Notes: generated from the letters alone by a model not told the origin. Shown: positions 1 to 8,515, numbered from the stretch's first letter. The stretch is 64,000 nt of DNA from Nostoc carneum NIES-2107 (GCA_002368155.1 AP018180.1:3164719-3228718); one strand, 5' to 3'. A program made the numbers and translations.

Positions 1-1
1 A

Positions 2-178
2 GATGACAAAACAGCGCGGTTGTGGCCTGTGGAAAATTTAGATGAGTTGTTGGGGCGGGGTTGTAGGTGGTTGCATGATTATTTGCAGAATAACCCGAAT
101 TTGAGTGAGGGTGATAGGAATCTGTGTGATGATCTGAAGGCAGAAGGCAGGGGGCAGAAGGCAGAAGGGAAGAAATGA
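2..178 (+). CDS. C-terminal end of a WD40-repeat protein (partial)
   Basis: The frame is open from the window edge and ends at a TGA at 176-178, giving 58 residues. It begins DDKTARLWPV, the closing strand of a WD40 blade, and continues with the tail ENLDELLGRGCRWLHDYL and then NPNLSEGDRNLCDD. This tail is familiar from large cyanobacterial NACHT- or AAA-type ATPases that end in WD40 propellers, so the parent is probably such a signalling or defence-type STAND protein, but the ATPase part is outside the window. The last dozen residues (KAEGRGQKAEGKK) are encoded by a short gcagaagg-type tandem repeat that has run into the reading frame, so the natural C-terminus may have been altered by repeat insertion. 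Confidence 0.75.
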   Translation, partial: DDKTARLWPVENLDELLGRGCRWLHDYLQNNPNLSEGDRNLCDDLKAEGRGQKAEGKK

Positions 179-273
179 GGGGATAAAGGGCGATCGCCTG
201 TGATATTTTTTAGGGAGTGCGATCGCTTTTGGTGTTTTTTTGTGATGACAACATAATCTAGATCCCCCTAAAT

Positions 274-290
274 CCCCCTTAAAAAGGGGG
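274..290. repeat. Short G/C-run inverted repeat
   Basis: A run of five C and two T is followed by AAA and the exact complement (stem 7 bp, loop 3). It lies in a CCCCCTAAATCCCCC context that is a common dispersed sequence in cyanobacterial genomes. It is about 100 bases after the WD40 gene and could end its transcript, although no clean T-run follows. Confidence 0.4.
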
Positions 291-402
291 ACTTTGAGAG
301 GTTTTTTCCAGTTATGCGATTATTAAGCAGGGGTAGGGGGGAATTAAAAATTGGTATGAGTGCGATCGCATTCATCATAAGTCGGGTTAAGCCTGAGAAA
401 CT

Positions 403-603
403 CGTCAAAACGATGTTGACGACGATCAAAACGATGTTGAACGCGCTCAACACGATATTGAACGCGCTCAACACGATGTTGAACGCGCTCAAAACGATGT
501 TGAACACGATCAAAACGATATTGAACGCGCTCAAAACGATGTTGACGACGATCAAAACGATATTGAACGCGCTCAAAACGATATTGAACGCGCTCAACAC
601 GAT
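403..603. repeat. 21-bp minisatellite, about 9.5 units
   Basis: The block is built from a 21-bp unit, AACGATRTTGAACGCGCTCA plus one base, repeated about nine and a half times. Some units carry GACGAC or GAACAC in place of GAACGC. Because 21 is divisible by three and the unit lacks stops, several frames on both strands stay open through it. The frame reading (N/H)D(V/I)ERAQ would be a perfect heptad, but it has no ATG, GTG or TTG start after the upstream TGA at 394-396. I treat the block as non-coding tandem DNA. Confidence 0.85.
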
Positions 604-624
604 ACCAATTTGAAATTGTGGAAA

Positions 625-824
625 GTGCAATCGCGTTTTGGGTGTTGTGGGTGGTGAAAGGTGCGATCGCTTTTTGGGTGTTGTGGGTGGTGAGAAGTGC
701 GATTGCATTTTTGGGTGTTGTGGGTGGTGAAAGGTGCGATCGCGTTTTGGGTGTTGTGGGTGGTGAAAGGTGCGATCGCTTTTTTGGGTGTTGTGGGTGG
801 TGAAAAGTGCGATCGCTTTTTTGG
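625..824. repeat. 36-37-bp tandem repeat carrying a HIP1 site in each unit
   Basis: Five full units begin at 625, 661, 697, 734 and 770, and a truncated sixth begins at 807. Each starts GTGCGATCGC, or a one- to two-base variant, followed by a T-run and GGGTGTTGTGGGTGGTGA. Length varies by one T. There are no spacers, so it is not a CRISPR array. It resembles the long tandemly repeated repetitive (LTRR) class of 37-bp repeats described in heterocystous cyanobacteria, though identity to that family was not tested. It ends seven bases beyond the stop codon of the fasciclin gene. Confidence 0.85.
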
Positions 825-831
825 TTTGCAA

Positions 832-1260
832 TTAGGAACTCGTCCCGCCAGCAACCATTGCAGGGATTAACACCGCATCAATCACATGAATCACGCCATT
901 GTCTGCCAAAATATCAGTTTGCAGAACATGGGCATCATTGACTTTAATTGCACCATGATCTGATTCAATCGCTAAAATTGAACCCTCAAAGGTTTCTGCT
1001 TCTTCAATTTGTACCAAGTCATCAGACCTAACATCCCCAGAAGCAACATGATAAGTCACAATTTTCTTGAGCTTGGGGATATCTTGCAGTAGCGCGTCTA
1101 AAGTTCCCTCTGGCAGTTTAGCAAAGGCATCGTCAGTAGGTGCAAAAATCGTTAAAGAACCAGGACTCTTGAGAACTTCCGTGAGTCCCGCAGCGTCAAC
1201 AGCCTTTACCAAAGTTTTGAAATTTCCTGCATTAATCGCAGTTTCTAGAAGATCCGCCAT
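832..1260 (-). CDS. Fasciclin (FAS1) domain protein
   Basis: The 142-residue protein is a single FAS1 domain. The conserved boxes are visible: LTIFAPTDDAFAKLP near residues 36-50, a YHVASGD motif near 70, and the closing NGVIHVIDAVLIP near 120-132. FAS1 domains mediate cell-surface or matrix adhesion. This copy has no signal peptide or membrane segment, as is usual for the short cyanobacterial versions, so its location is unclear. The ATG at 1260 opens directly into the domain. It is transcribed alone, away from rpoZ, and the 36-37-bp tandem array begins just after its stop codon and would be in its 3' untranslated region. The family call is firm; the role is not known. Confidence 0.9.
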   Translation of the reverse strand: MADLLETAINAGNFKTLVKAVDAAGLTEVLKSPGSLTIFAPTDDAFAKLPEGTLDALLQDIPKLKKIVTYHVASGDVRSDDLVQIEEAETFEGSILAIESDHGAIKVNDAHVLQTDILADNGVIHVIDAVLIPAMVAGGTSS

Positions 1261-1502
1261 GAGGTTTTGTTACTTTATTAACTTAGTTTTATAACTTACT
1301 TATAAAATGACCAAAACGCTCTCAGCCTCTATCAAGAGAGAGGTTAGCAACCATTGCATACCCTACAGTAGATTAATCAGTACTGCTAAACTGGGGAATG
1401 ACATACAAAGGATGAAGGATAAAAGGTAAAGGATGAAAAAGTTGCATTTCATACTTCATACTTCCACCTTCAGACTTCAGCTCACCCCAAAAACCACTGA
1501 CT

Positions 1503-1739
1503 ATGCTTAAGCGTTCCAAGTTCGAGACAACCCAGTCTCAGATTATGCACCGTGCTGAGGATTTGATTAGTGCAGCCTCAAATCGGTACCGCATTACAGT
1601 TCAGGTGGCAAACCGTGCCAAGCGCCGCCGTTATGAAGATTTTGAAAGTGCAGAAGATGCAATGATGAAACCAGTACTCCGGGCAATTATTGAAATGTCC
1701 GATGAACTGACTCAGCCCGAGATTATTGGGGAAATCTAG
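1503..1739 (+). CDS. rpoZ: RNA polymerase omega subunit
   Basis: The 78-residue protein begins [20 protein letters not shown] and contains the omega-type helix [20 protein letters not shown], then a short acidic segment. Omega binds the beta-prime subunit, helps core enzyme assembly and in cyanobacteria favours association of the principal sigma factor. Length and sequence fit cyanobacterial RpoZ, which is shorter than the E. coli protein. A tract of GGGGATTGGGGACTGG-type tandem heptamers begins within ten bases of the stop codon. The next gene, a secreted protein at 1881, is on the same strand, but the repeat tract between them makes a shared transcript uncertain. Confidence 0.93.
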   Translation: MLKRSKFETTQSQIMHRAEDLISAASNRYRITVQVANRAKRRRYEDFESAEDAMMKPVLRAIIEMSDELTQPEIIGEI

Positions 1740-1860
1740 GATTGGGGATTGGGGACTGGGGACTGGGGATTGGGGAAAGGGATAAAAAGCTTTTCCTCTG
1801 CCCAGCCCAATGCCCAATGCCCCATGCCCCATGCCCCATGCCCCATGCCCTATGCCCATT
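1737..1860. repeat. Short tandem heptamer repeats (STRR)
   Basis: Two tracts lie back to back: GGGGATTGGGGACTGG-type heptamers at about 1742-1780, then CCCAATGCCCCATGCC-type heptamers at about 1803-1858. Such tracts are a hallmark of filamentous heterocystous cyanobacteria and occur in many other gaps of this window. Confidence 0.85.
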
Positions 1861-1880
1861 CTCTTAATTCAATATTCAAT

Positions 1881-2372
1881 ATGAAGTACTGGACACTGCC
1901 AATCGCTTTCCTGGTCGTGGGTGTAATTTTGTTGGGTTCGGGGGTAGATAATGCAAAATATACCAATATTATCGGTGTCGAACCTGCGATCGCGCAGCGA
2001 ATCAGCCCTAGTGAAGTATGGCAGGTAGTCTATCAGCAGTTACCCGATTTCCCGAAAGAAAATCAGTATGTCAGTAAGGAAACTGGGAAAGTTGCGGAAA
2101 ATAATACTTTAGCAGGTCGCTTAATTCGCTATCACATTTACGTCAAAGAGCGCACCCCCAATTACCGCCTAGATTGGAAGCTGACGCTGGCTGATTATCT
2201 CAATGCCAATGAGACTATGTATGATGTGACATATCCCGGTTTTGATGTGTTGCGAGAAAATCCTATAGAAGGCGATCGCAAAGCTATTTCTAAGCTTACC
2301 CGCAGCCAGCGCAATGCTCTAGTACAAGTATTAACAAACATTTTTAGTACTAATTCACCAAATACGCCATAA
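1881..2372 (+). CDS. Secreted hypothetical protein
   Basis: The reading frame is open further upstream through the heptamer repeats, but I place the start at the ATG at 1881, which gives 163 residues beginning MKYWTLPIAFLVVGVILLG. This is a signal peptide or N-terminal anchor, with a plausible cleavage site after EPAIA near residue 38. The mature part has no catalytic motif that I recognise. It includes RYHIYVKERTPNYRLDWKLTLADYL and is predicted to be periplasmic or membrane-anchored. I have seen proteins of this type annotated only as cyanobacterial hypotheticals. Its place after rpoZ gives no strong functional hint. Confidence 0.75.
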   Translation: MKYWTLPIAFLVVGVILLGSGVDNAKYTNIIGVEPAIAQRISPSEVWQVVYQQLPDFPKENQYVSKETGKVAENNTLAGRLIRYHIYVKERTPNYRLDWKLTLADYLNANETMYDVTYPGFDVLRENPIEGDRKAISKLTRSQRNALVQVLTNIFSTNSPNTP

Positions 2373-2406
2373 TTTGGGATTGTGAATTAATTCACTCTAA
2401 AATCTC

Positions 2407-2497
2407 ATACCAAATCATGTTTGCGATACATCAATAGATTCTAGAGGGCAAGGCAGTGCCATTGCCCCTACAATTTGTCGCATTTTCAAATTGGTAT
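2407..2497 (-). repeat. MITE-like element, copy A (91 bp)
   Basis: First of eight copies of the same element, here inverted and shortened. It starts ATACCAAATCA and ends AAATTGGTAT, with the internal CTAGAGGGCAAGGCAGTGCC block and CTACAATTTGTCGCA. It ends 32 bases before the DUF1818 gene start. Confidence 0.8.
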
Positions 2498-2529
2498 AAA
2501 ATCCAAAATCCAAAATCCAAAATTCCCGG

Positions 2530-2895
2530 ATGGAACGAGTCATTAAAAGTGGTGCTGGTTGGCGTATTGGCTGGAATCCTCATGCACCTGAATTTAAAGG
2601 CCTAGTAGGTACAGATGATTGGGCGATAGAGTTAACCGAAGCCGAGTTAAACGATTTTTGCCGTCTGTTCGCCCAGCTAGCCGATACTATGAAACACATG
2701 GCGACAGAATTGATGGATGAAGAAAAAATTGCTTGTGAGGCCGAAAGCGATTTATTATGGTTGGAGGTTGAAGGCTATCCTCACGCCTACAGTCTGCGCT
2801 TAATCCTGAATACAGGACGCTGTGCAGAAGGTAGCTGGGATGATTCGGCTGTTCCTGGTCTATTGCAAGCTGCTGGGATGCTCAAAGTTTTTTGA
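2530..2895 (+). CDS. DUF1818 family protein
   Basis: The 121-residue soluble protein begins MERVIKSGAGWRIGWNP, continues with FKGLVGTDDWAIELTEAE and ends GLLQAAGMLKVF. This matches the cyanobacterial DUF1818 family, small alpha/beta proteins with no assigned function. The Gly- and Trp-rich N-terminus and the acidic middle are typical. It has no signal peptide or membrane segment. A MITE-like repeat ends just upstream, so its promoter may lie in or beyond that repeat. The tRNA-Pro gene follows 50 bases downstream on the same strand. Confidence 0.8.
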   Translation: MERVIKSGAGWRIGWNPHAPEFKGLVGTDDWAIELTEAELNDFCRLFAQLADTMKHMATELMDEEKIACEAESDLLWLEVEGYPHAYSLRLILNTGRCAEGSWDDSAVPGLLQAAGMLKVF

Positions 2896-2945
2896 ATTTT
2901 CCCCTTGATTATCCTTGATCTTCTTGCTAATATAGTAATTCTGAC

Positions 2946-3019
2946 CGGGGCGTAGCGCAGCTTGGTAGCGCGCCACTTTGGGGTAGTGGAGGTCGTGGGT
3001 TCGAATCCCGCCGCTCCGA
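2946..3019 (+). tRNA. tRNA-Pro (anticodon GGG)
   Basis: The 74-nt cloverleaf has acceptor arms CGGGGCG and CGCTCCG (seven pairs, one G-T) and discriminator A. The anticodon stem CCACT/AGTGG encloses loop TTGGGGT, so the anticodon is GGG. The T arm carries GGTTCGAATCC. The 3' CCA is not encoded. A hairpin terminator follows within 20 bases. Confidence 0.97.
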
Positions 3020-3036
3020 TTGATAAAATCCCTAGC

Positions 3037-3070
3037 CCGCTAGTCTTTGAAGAAGATTAGCGGCTTTTTT
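3037..3070 (+). terminator. Rho-independent terminator after tRNA-Pro
   Basis: CCGCTAGTC at 3037-3045 pairs with GATTAGCGG at 3055-3063 (nine pairs, one G-T, loop of nine), followed by a run of T at 3065-3070. Confidence 0.85.
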
Positions 3071-3098
3071 AGTTTTCAGCTAAGCTGATGCACATCTA

Positions 3099-3198
3099 AT
3101 ACCAATTGGAAAAAAGAACGCGACAGATGGTAGGGTCAAGGCACTGCCTTGAACTCTAGAATATATTGATGTGTTGCAAACATTATTTGATTTGGTAT
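3099..3198 (+). repeat. MITE-like element, copy B (100 bp)
   Basis: Starts ATACCAATT, carries AGGCACTGCCT at its centre and ends TTGGTAT. It lies between the tRNA-Pro terminator and petJ. Confidence 0.85.
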
Positions 3199-3226
3199 AA
3201 ATTGTTTAGGTTGTTAAGAGTACCAG

Positions 3227-3246
3227 AGACGCGATTAATCGCGTCT
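3227..3246. repeat. 20-bp perfect palindrome, copy 1
   Basis: AGACGCGATTAATCGCGTCT is fully self-complementary. The same 20 bases recur at 26278 and 63190. This copy is about 175 bases upstream of petJ. Confidence 0.85.
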
Positions 3247-3422
3247 GTACAAGAGTTAAGGCTAATATTAGACTTTTGACAATCTGGATGAGTAATTATG
3301 CAACTTGAATGCGTAACAGCTTATTAACAAAAAAAGTTAAGAATTACTGAGATAACAGTGCCTAATTTGACAAATATTACGGAAGATATTAGGCTAAGTA
3401 AGTTTATCTAGACAAGCTCGAC

Positions 3423-3761
3423 ATGAAAAGAATTCTTACCATAGTGCTGTTAGGCATAGCAATCTTTACCTTCGCTTTCAACCAGCCAGCTTTAGCCGCA
3501 GATATTGCAAATGGTGCTAGCGTGTTTAAAGCTAATTGCGCTCAGTGTCATCTAGGCGGAAAAAATTTAGTTAGTTCTGCTAAAACCCTGAGGAAAGATG
3601 CTTTAGAAAAATACGATATGTACTCCGCTGAAGCCATTATTGCACAAGTAACACGTGGCAAAGCTGCTATGCCTGCCTTTGGAAAACGGTTAAAAGCTAA
3701 TCAAATAGAAGATGTAGCCGCTTACGTACTGTCTCAAGCAGACAAGGATTGGAATAAGTAA
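3423..3761 (+). CDS. petJ: Cytochrome c6
   Basis: The 112-residue precursor has a signal peptide ending QPALA (residues 21-25), giving a mature protein of 87 residues that starts ADIANG, the normal size for cytochrome c6. Haem is bound by C39-A-Q-C42-H43, and the distal ligand is M83 in AAMPAF. Gln75, in IIAQVTRGK, is the glutamine known to keep the redox potential high. The protein carries electrons in the thylakoid lumen from cytochrome b6f to photosystem I and also to respiratory oxidases, and is often made when copper is short. It is a single gene with its own terminator. A second, diverged paralogue lies at 39190-39537. Confidence 0.95.
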   Translation: MKRILTIVLLGIAIFTFAFNQPALAADIANGASVFKANCAQCHLGGKNLVSSAKTLRKDALEKYDMYSAEAIIAQVTRGKAAMPAFGKRLKANQIEDVAAYVLSQADKDWNK

Positions 3762-3825
3762 AGGGTACTGTTGATTAGTCCCAATCCGAAATACTGGTAT
3801 GTAGTATGGCTAGACCAATATTCAG

Positions 3826-3860
3826 CCCTATTAGTCCTTGGTGATTGATAGGGTTATTTT
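3826..3860 (+). terminator. Probable terminator of petJ
   Basis: CCCTATTA at 3826-3833 pairs with TGATAGGG at 3846-3853 (eight pairs, one G-T), followed by TTATTTT. It lies 65 bases after the petJ stop. Confidence 0.65.
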
Positions 3861-4332
3861 GTTGGATGGTAGTGGCGAAAAAGGATAAGCTTTTGGGAAA
3901 AAGGTAAAAGGTTAAGGGTTAAAGGTTGTTTCTTTCCCTTAAACCATTCCCCTTAACCGAAAAGTATGGGAATTTAAGCATGATTAGGGTCGCTGTTATC
4001 GCCGATAAAAGACGTTTCACGAAGAAACACAAAAAATTATGCTTGCAATACCTAAAAAATGCGATCGCTTTTCTCAAAGACTTAATAAATCGTTGTCGTA
4101 GTCGCTAACTTAGAACTGAGGATTCCAATTACTTCTGCAAATAAAATTTACAACTGATTAAATTTCACCCATTAACCGTAAAACTGCTGATGCGAAAGTA
4201 CCACTTAAGATGGCTATATATAGTGGGTTAAATAATTGGAGAGGTGAAGCAGAATGTAGATTACAAAATATATATCTGACTAATTAACGCCTAAGAATAT
4301 TTATAAGTATTTAATTGGTAATTCTATTAGTT
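3861..4332. other. Gap without a supported gene
   Basis: AT-rich sequence with heptamer-like fragments (AAAGGTTAAGGGTTAAAGG near 3902-3926) and one HIP1 site. A 60-codon frame at 3926-4108 has no ribosome site and no recognisable content, so I do not call it. Confidence 0.5.
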
Positions 4333-4432
4333 ATACCAATTTGGAAAAAGAATGCAACAGATTGTAGGGGCAATGGCACTGCCTTGCCCTCTAGAAGATA
4401 TTGATGCATCGCGAACATTTTTTGATTTGGTA
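4333..4432 (+). repeat. MITE-like element, copy C (100 bp)
   Basis: Starts ATACCAATTTGG, carries the central GGCACTGCC and CTCTAGAA blocks, and ends TTTGGTA. It is in the same orientation as copy D, 115 bases away. Confidence 0.85.
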
Positions 4433-4547
4433 CCACTTATTAAAGAAGCCAGAAGAATTGGGGGATTCTCCCCCAAACCCCCGATTGGGTGACGGTTGCG
4501 TCCCCCAAACCCCCTCCAAAATTATTGTTCGGTTTTTTTGTTGAGTA

Positions 4548-4648
4548 ATACCAATTTGAAAAAAGAATGCAACAGATTGTAGGGGCAATGGCACTGCCTT
4601 GCCCTCTAGAATATATTGATGCGTCGCAAACATTATTTGAATTGGTAT
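4548..4648 (+). repeat. MITE-like element, copy D (101 bp)
   Basis: Starts ATACCAATTTGAAAAAAG and ends GAATTGGTAT. Between copies C and D lies a 115-bp segment with several runs of C and G (AATTGGGGGATTCTCCCCC). The element ends 40 bases before the start codon of the next gene. Confidence 0.88.
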
Positions 4649-4688
4649 TACAATCACCAATTCTATTTTATTGCCAAGGACAATAGAA

Positions 4689-5045
4689 ATGAAGAAATAT
4701 CATTACGAAATAGTTGTTAATCTAACTACGCTCAAACCATCAATTGGGGATGGAGAACAACTAGCAGCAGCTATATTTGACGAAACGGAATTTGTCAATC
4801 TTTATTTAGATACGAATAACCGTTTAGAAAAAGATGAATTGCTACAAATTCGTTCTAGAAAGGGAAACTTAATCAATTTAGAAATTACCAAAATTACTAG
4901 ATATCATGTCCAGTTAACTGAGGATAATCATCTCATAGAAATGGACATGACTAAAACTTGGCATCAAGATAATAGACCTATAAATACATCTTGTGAAGTG
5001 TGGTTTACTTGTATGGCTAATGCGTTAACATTGACGCAATCATAG
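4689..5045 (+). CDS. Hypothetical protein
   Basis: I place the start at the ATG at 4689, which has AAGGA eight bases upstream, rather than an in-frame TTG at 4671. The product is 118 residues, soluble and acidic, with no signal peptide or membrane helix. Visible stretches such as MKKYHYEIVVNLTTLKPSIG and LLQIRSRKGNLINLEITKI alternate in a way that suggests a small beta-rich fold. I do not recognise a family. A MITE-like element ends 40 bases upstream, so the promoter is either inside that element or very short. Confidence 0.7.
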   Translation: MKKYHYEIVVNLTTLKPSIGDGEQLAAAIFDETEFVNLYLDTNNRLEKDELLQIRSRKGNLINLEITKITRYHVQLTEDNHLIEMDMTKTWHQDNRPINTSCEVWFTCMANALTLTQS

Positions 5046-5082
5046 TTCATAATTTTATACAGCTTAGTATTTCCTTAAACCT

Positions 5083-7293
5083 TTAATTATCGACAATGTT
5101 TTGTTGAATCGGTATTTGGATTTTCATCTCAGTTCCTTGGCCAAAGGTTGAGAAACACTCTAATTTGCCACTATGCTTTTCTTTAATAATTTGGTAGCTG
5201 ATGGCCATGCCCATACCTGTGCCTTTACCTACAGCTTTGGTGGTAAAGAAAGGGTCAAAGATGCGGTTTTTTACCTGTTCTGGTATTCCCGGGCCATTAT
5301 CTGCGATCGCAATTTCTACCCATTGAGCATTGCTAATAGAAGTGCGGATGGTAATTTGGCTGGGGTTTTGCTGATTCTCCTCATAGGTGCGCTTGCTGTT
5401 GACCTCTTCTAAAGCATCAATAGCGTTCACCAAAATATTCATAAAAACTTGGTTAAGTTGACCAGGATAGCATTCTACGGGCGGTAGGTCGCCATAGTCA
5501 CGGATAACTGCAATTGCTGGATGTTCTGGCTTGTCTTTGAGACGATGTTGCAGAATTAACAATGTACTTTCGATTCCCTCATGAATATTCACGGCTTTAA
5601 ATTCCGCTTCATCTATGCGAGAAAAGTTTCGCAGTGATAGTACAATGCTGCGAATGCGATCGGTTCCGATTTTCATGGAAGATAGTGTTTTCTGCATATC
5701 TTCGGTCAAAAACTCTAAATCGATTTCTTCTGCAAGGGCTTGGATTTCTGGATCGTCTTCCGGATGGCGTTCTTGGTAGAGGTGAATCATCCTCAATAAA
5801 TCTTGAGTGTATTCGTTCAGGTGGGTAATATTGCCGTGAATAAAGTTCACGGGATTATTAATTTCATGGGCTACACCTGCTACTAACTGACCCAAACTAG
5901 ACATTTTTTCCCCTTGAATTACTTGGGCTTGGGTGCGTTGCAATTGTGTTAAGGCAGTTTTCAGTTCAGCTGTACGTTCATCTACTCGGTCTTCTAGTTC
6001 TGCTTTACTAGCTTCTAATGCGGTAAAAGATTCGCTTAATTGTTCGGCCATGTAATTAAAAGATTGCGCCAGAATATTGAGTTCCTGAATATTGCTGGTG
6101 GCAAATTTTTGGTCTAAGTTTCCAGATGCGATCGCCTGACTAGCTAATTTCATCCGTAAAATCGGCTGAGTAATCCAGGCTGAGGTAAAATAGCCAATGA
6201 CAATTGCTACAGCTAATGCCCCTAAACAAAGCAAGATGGTAGTTTGGTTATTGGCATTAATTTCAGCCATGAAGGTTCTTTCTGGTACAGTCACCACCAC
6301 CAGCCAATCTAATCCATATTGATCGCGCCAAGGGTTAACGTAGACAAAATTACGTTCTCCTTGCCATTCCAGTTCCAATTTTTTAGGTTCACGAATCGCA
6401 TCAAAGCGATGTGCTTTGTGTTGAATTTGTTTGGCAATTGCTCTGATTACAGGGTCTTGGCTATCAGTAGCTTGCAAGCGTTTAATCTGATGATTAACTA
6501 GAGTGAACGGTTGATAAGTGCTGGAGTTAGCAATCAACATTCCATTCCGTTCCATAATGAAAACCTGTCCCGAACGGCTGACATCCAAACGCCGCAAAAA
6601 TTCACTGAGTTTCGATAGGTGAATGTCTGCACCAACCATTCCTAGCAATCGGTTTTGAGCATCGTAGATGGGGCGACCTGTAGCTGCACTAATATATAGA
6701 TCGCTAGTCCCATTCCAACTGTAAATGCGCGACCAGATAGGTTTACCTGCTTTGATTGGTTCTTTGTACCAACTTTCATTAAAATTGTTGTAATCAAAGT
6801 TGCTATTAATATTAGTGCGATTACCTAACTTGTCGATACTATAGTTTTTGCCGTTGTTCGGTAACTTAGCTCCCCAATCATCAATTGTGACTGTTTTGCC
6901 ATCGTAACGGGCGGCTCCTGCTCCTTCACCTGTTGTCAATCCGATACCGATGTAGCTGAGGTCGTAAGCTTGCATCAGTTTCCAAAAATACTTGCTCAAG
7001 GTTTGGCGATCGCGCACATCCAATAACCCCATAGCAATAGCATCAGCATTAATTTGGTTAACCTTGTGGGGAATAGCTAGATAAGAATTCAGGTGCTGCT
7101 CAACTATGCTATTGGTTCGATCCATTAATTGATCTGCCAAACCTTGCACTGCTTTCTGTCCATTTTTAAATGATAGATAGCCTACCAAACCGACTGCAGC
7201 GAAAATTTGCAGTACAAATGGCACAATCAGAACCATCTGTAATGGGAAAGCCTGAACTTTGCTTGCATTCTGCTTTTTGATATCTTTTGCCAT
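5083..7293 (-). CDS. Membrane sensor histidine kinase with extracytoplasmic Cache-type domain
   Basis: The 736-residue protein has a first membrane helix at about 17-40, a large periplasmic region at 41-350 with Cache/PDC character ([20 protein letters not shown] near 211-230, then [15 protein letters not shown]), a second helix at about 351-373, HAMP at 374-426 and a coiled coil to about 460. The kinase core has the H-box [16 protein letters not shown] with His476, the N-box [16 protein letters not shown] near 613-628, and ATP-lid motifs [16 protein letters not shown] and GKGTGMGMA. It should sense a small molecule outside the membrane and phosphorylate a partner regulator. No response regulator gene is adjacent, so the partner is unknown. 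The start ATG at 7293 fits the short cytoplasmic tail expected. Confidence 0.93.
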   Translation of the reverse strand: MAKDIKKQNASKVQAFPLQMVLIVPFVLQIFAAVGLVGYLSFKNGQKAVQGLADQLMDRTNSIVEQHLNSYLAIPHKVNQINADAIAMGLLDVRDRQTLSKYFWKLMQAYDLSYIGIGLTTGEGAGAARYDGKTVTIDDWGAKLPNNGKNYSIDKLGNRTNINSNFDYNNFNESWYKEPIKAGKPIWSRIYSWNGTSDLYISAATGRPIYDAQNRLLGMVGADIHLSKLSEFLRRLDVSRSGQVFIMERNGMLIANSSTYQPFTLVNHQIKRLQATDSQDPVIRAIAKQIQHKAHRFDAIREPKKLELEWQGERNFVYVNPWRDQYGLDWLVVVTVPERTFMAEINANNQTTILLCLGALAVAIVIGYFTSAWITQPILRMKLASQAIASGNLDQKFATSNIQELNILAQSFNYMAEQLSESFTALEASKAELEDRVDERTAELKTALTQLQRTQAQVIQGEKMSSLGQLVAGVAHEINNPVNFIHGNITHLNEYTQDLLRMIHLYQERHPEDDPEIQALAEEIDLEFLTEDMQKTLSSMKIGTDRIRSIVLSLRNFSRIDEAEFKAVNIHEGIESTLLILQHRLKDKPEHPAIAVIRDYGDLPPVECYPGQLNQVFMNILVNAIDALEEVNSKRTYEENQQNPSQITIRTSISNAQWVEIAIADNGPGIPEQVKNRIFDPFFTTKAVGKGTGMGMAISYQIIKEKHSGKLECFSTFGQGTEMKIQIPIQQNIVDN

Positions 7294-7333
7294 TTTTATC
7301 CTACGTAAGTATTTGCCTTCCCAAGTACAGGTA

Positions 7334-7414
7334 ATACCAATTCACAATTAGGAACCTCACACACAACAAGGTTTGTGAGTTTGAATCTGTTGCTGAATTT
7401 TATAAAATTGGTAT
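7334..7414. repeat. Element with MITE-like ends but a different core (81 bp)
   Basis: It starts ATACCAATT and ends AAATTGGTAT like the 100-bp family, but the inside (CACAATTAGGAACCTCACAC to GAATCTGTTGCTG) lacks the CTAGAGGGC and GGCACTGCC blocks. It is 40 bases upstream of the sensor kinase start. Confidence 0.6.
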
Positions 7415-7700
7415 AATCCACAACCTGATATGAGTCTTGATAATTACATAGTTAGTATTCCCATTTCAGATACAAGATTTGAAAACCTTGAATTAGAAAT
7501 AGTCGCCACATAGCTCATGGATTGGGTAATTACTGATATGTTTTTGTATCCTTAGGAACTCGTAAGGGTAGCTATATAGATTTACGCTCCAACTACGGGA
7601 AGATGTGTAGCACTTACTTGGAAAATATAATCAAAAGACAATAAATTTTAATGTCATAAAACGGTAGACTAAAAGTATAGAAAAGAAGAGGTGAAATATC
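7415..7700. other. Gap upstream of a small hypothetical gene
   Basis: No gene, tRNA or strong hairpin seen. Together with 7294-7414 it forms the divergent promoter region of the sensor kinase and the small gene at 7701. Confidence 0.4.
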
Positions 7701-7928
7701 GTGAATCTTCAAGATAAAGGCTTGAAAACACATCTCAGGGAGAATTTCGCCAATGAAGAAGTGAGTAATAGTAATCTCACTTTTCACAATCAAAGGCTCG
7801 ACAACCCTGAACAACCAACACTCAATGAAGAACCAGATCAAGAACAGCCAAGATTAGGTTTTTGGAAAAGTTTACTGGAAATCATCCAACTCATCAAATT
7901 TATTGATGATGAGGAGCCAGGGAGATAG
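7701..7928 (+). CDS. Small hypothetical protein
   Basis: A GTG-started frame of 75 residues, preceded by AGAAGAGGTG about nine bases upstream, which would serve as ribosome site. The product is hydrophilic and acidic except for the segment FWKSLLEIIQLIKFIDDEE near the C-terminus, which could be an amphipathic helix. No family is recognised. Support is limited to the ribosome site and a plausible composition, and the frame may not be a real gene. Confidence 0.4.
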   Translation: MNLQDKGLKTHLRENFANEEVSNSNLTFHNQRLDNPEQPTLNEEPDQEQPRLGFWKSLLEIIQLIKFIDDEEPGR

Positions 7929-8252
7929 GAAAAAATAATCATAAATTGATTCTCTGGGTATTCGTGTGAATTGGTGAGCATGTTAAATTTAGGGTCATCT
8001 CCATTACTGGCTAATCTCATTGAGATTTTATTTACGGTGGTCTTGCAGCAAGTTTTACATCAAGCTGTAAGACCACAAATGTTTTAAGAATTAAACACTA
8101 TTTTCTGTAGTTAATAAATTCAACATATTATTATCTTAAATAAATTACTATTTATCAAATTTGCTAAATATTTAGCTATAGACTGACAAAAAATATTTAA
8201 ATAATCAACGTTGCTGATTGATGGGATGATTTTTGTCTCAGATTAAATTAAT

Positions 8253-8287
8253 GTAGGATGCGTTAGCGATAGCGTAACGCATCCTAC
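8253..8287. repeat. Palindromic intergenic hairpin
   Basis: GTAGGATGCGTTA and TAACGCATCCTAC form a perfect 13-bp stem around GCGATAGCG. Similar TGCGTT/AACGCA hairpins occur at 42772-42799. Confidence 0.75.
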
Positions 8288-8467
8288 TTTTATTGCTTTT
8301 TCCCTATTCTCCGTTAACTCCCTAGGCAAATAATTGCACACATCAAAGGGGATTCTTATAACAAAACCAAAGAGCTATATTTTGGAAAATTAATCGCCTT
8401 TTTCTAACCCCCGCTCCACAATTTATTTGATTGTAGAGTCAATAAATATGATAAGCTTTGAAAAAGT

Positions 8468-8498
8468 TGAAAAATTTTTCATATCAATAATTATTCAA
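8468..8498 (+). promoter_or_regulatory. Candidate ArsR operator
   Basis: Two dyad-like sequences precede arsR by 18-48 bases: the perfect 14-mer TGAAAAATTTTTCA (8468-8481) and ATCAA-N6-TTCAA (8483-8498). ArsR/SmtB repressors usually bind imperfect AT-rich dyads over their own promoter. The assignment is by position and symmetry only. Confidence 0.35.
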
Positions 8499-8515
8499 AC
8501 TATATCTCAGGGTGA

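Larger units (their letters stand above)
7929..8515. other. Gap upstream of arsR
   Basis: It contains the 13-bp-stem hairpin at 8253-8287 and the likely arsR control region at 8460-8515. No open frame of interest. No repeated CTTAACCT-type Pho box is evident. Confidence 0.5.

Noticed and set aside
625-824. CRISPR-like array
   Set aside because: Units are directly contiguous with no unique spacers, and no cas genes are near.
268-854. Several long overlapping frames on both strands rich in repeated NIVLSAF or TMLNALN units
   Set aside because: They result from 21-bp and 36-37-bp tandem repeats without stop codons; no ribosome site, and products change completely between frames.
3926-4108. 60-codon frame after petJ
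   Set aside because: No ribosome site, no family, contains a HIP1 site and repeat-like sequence.
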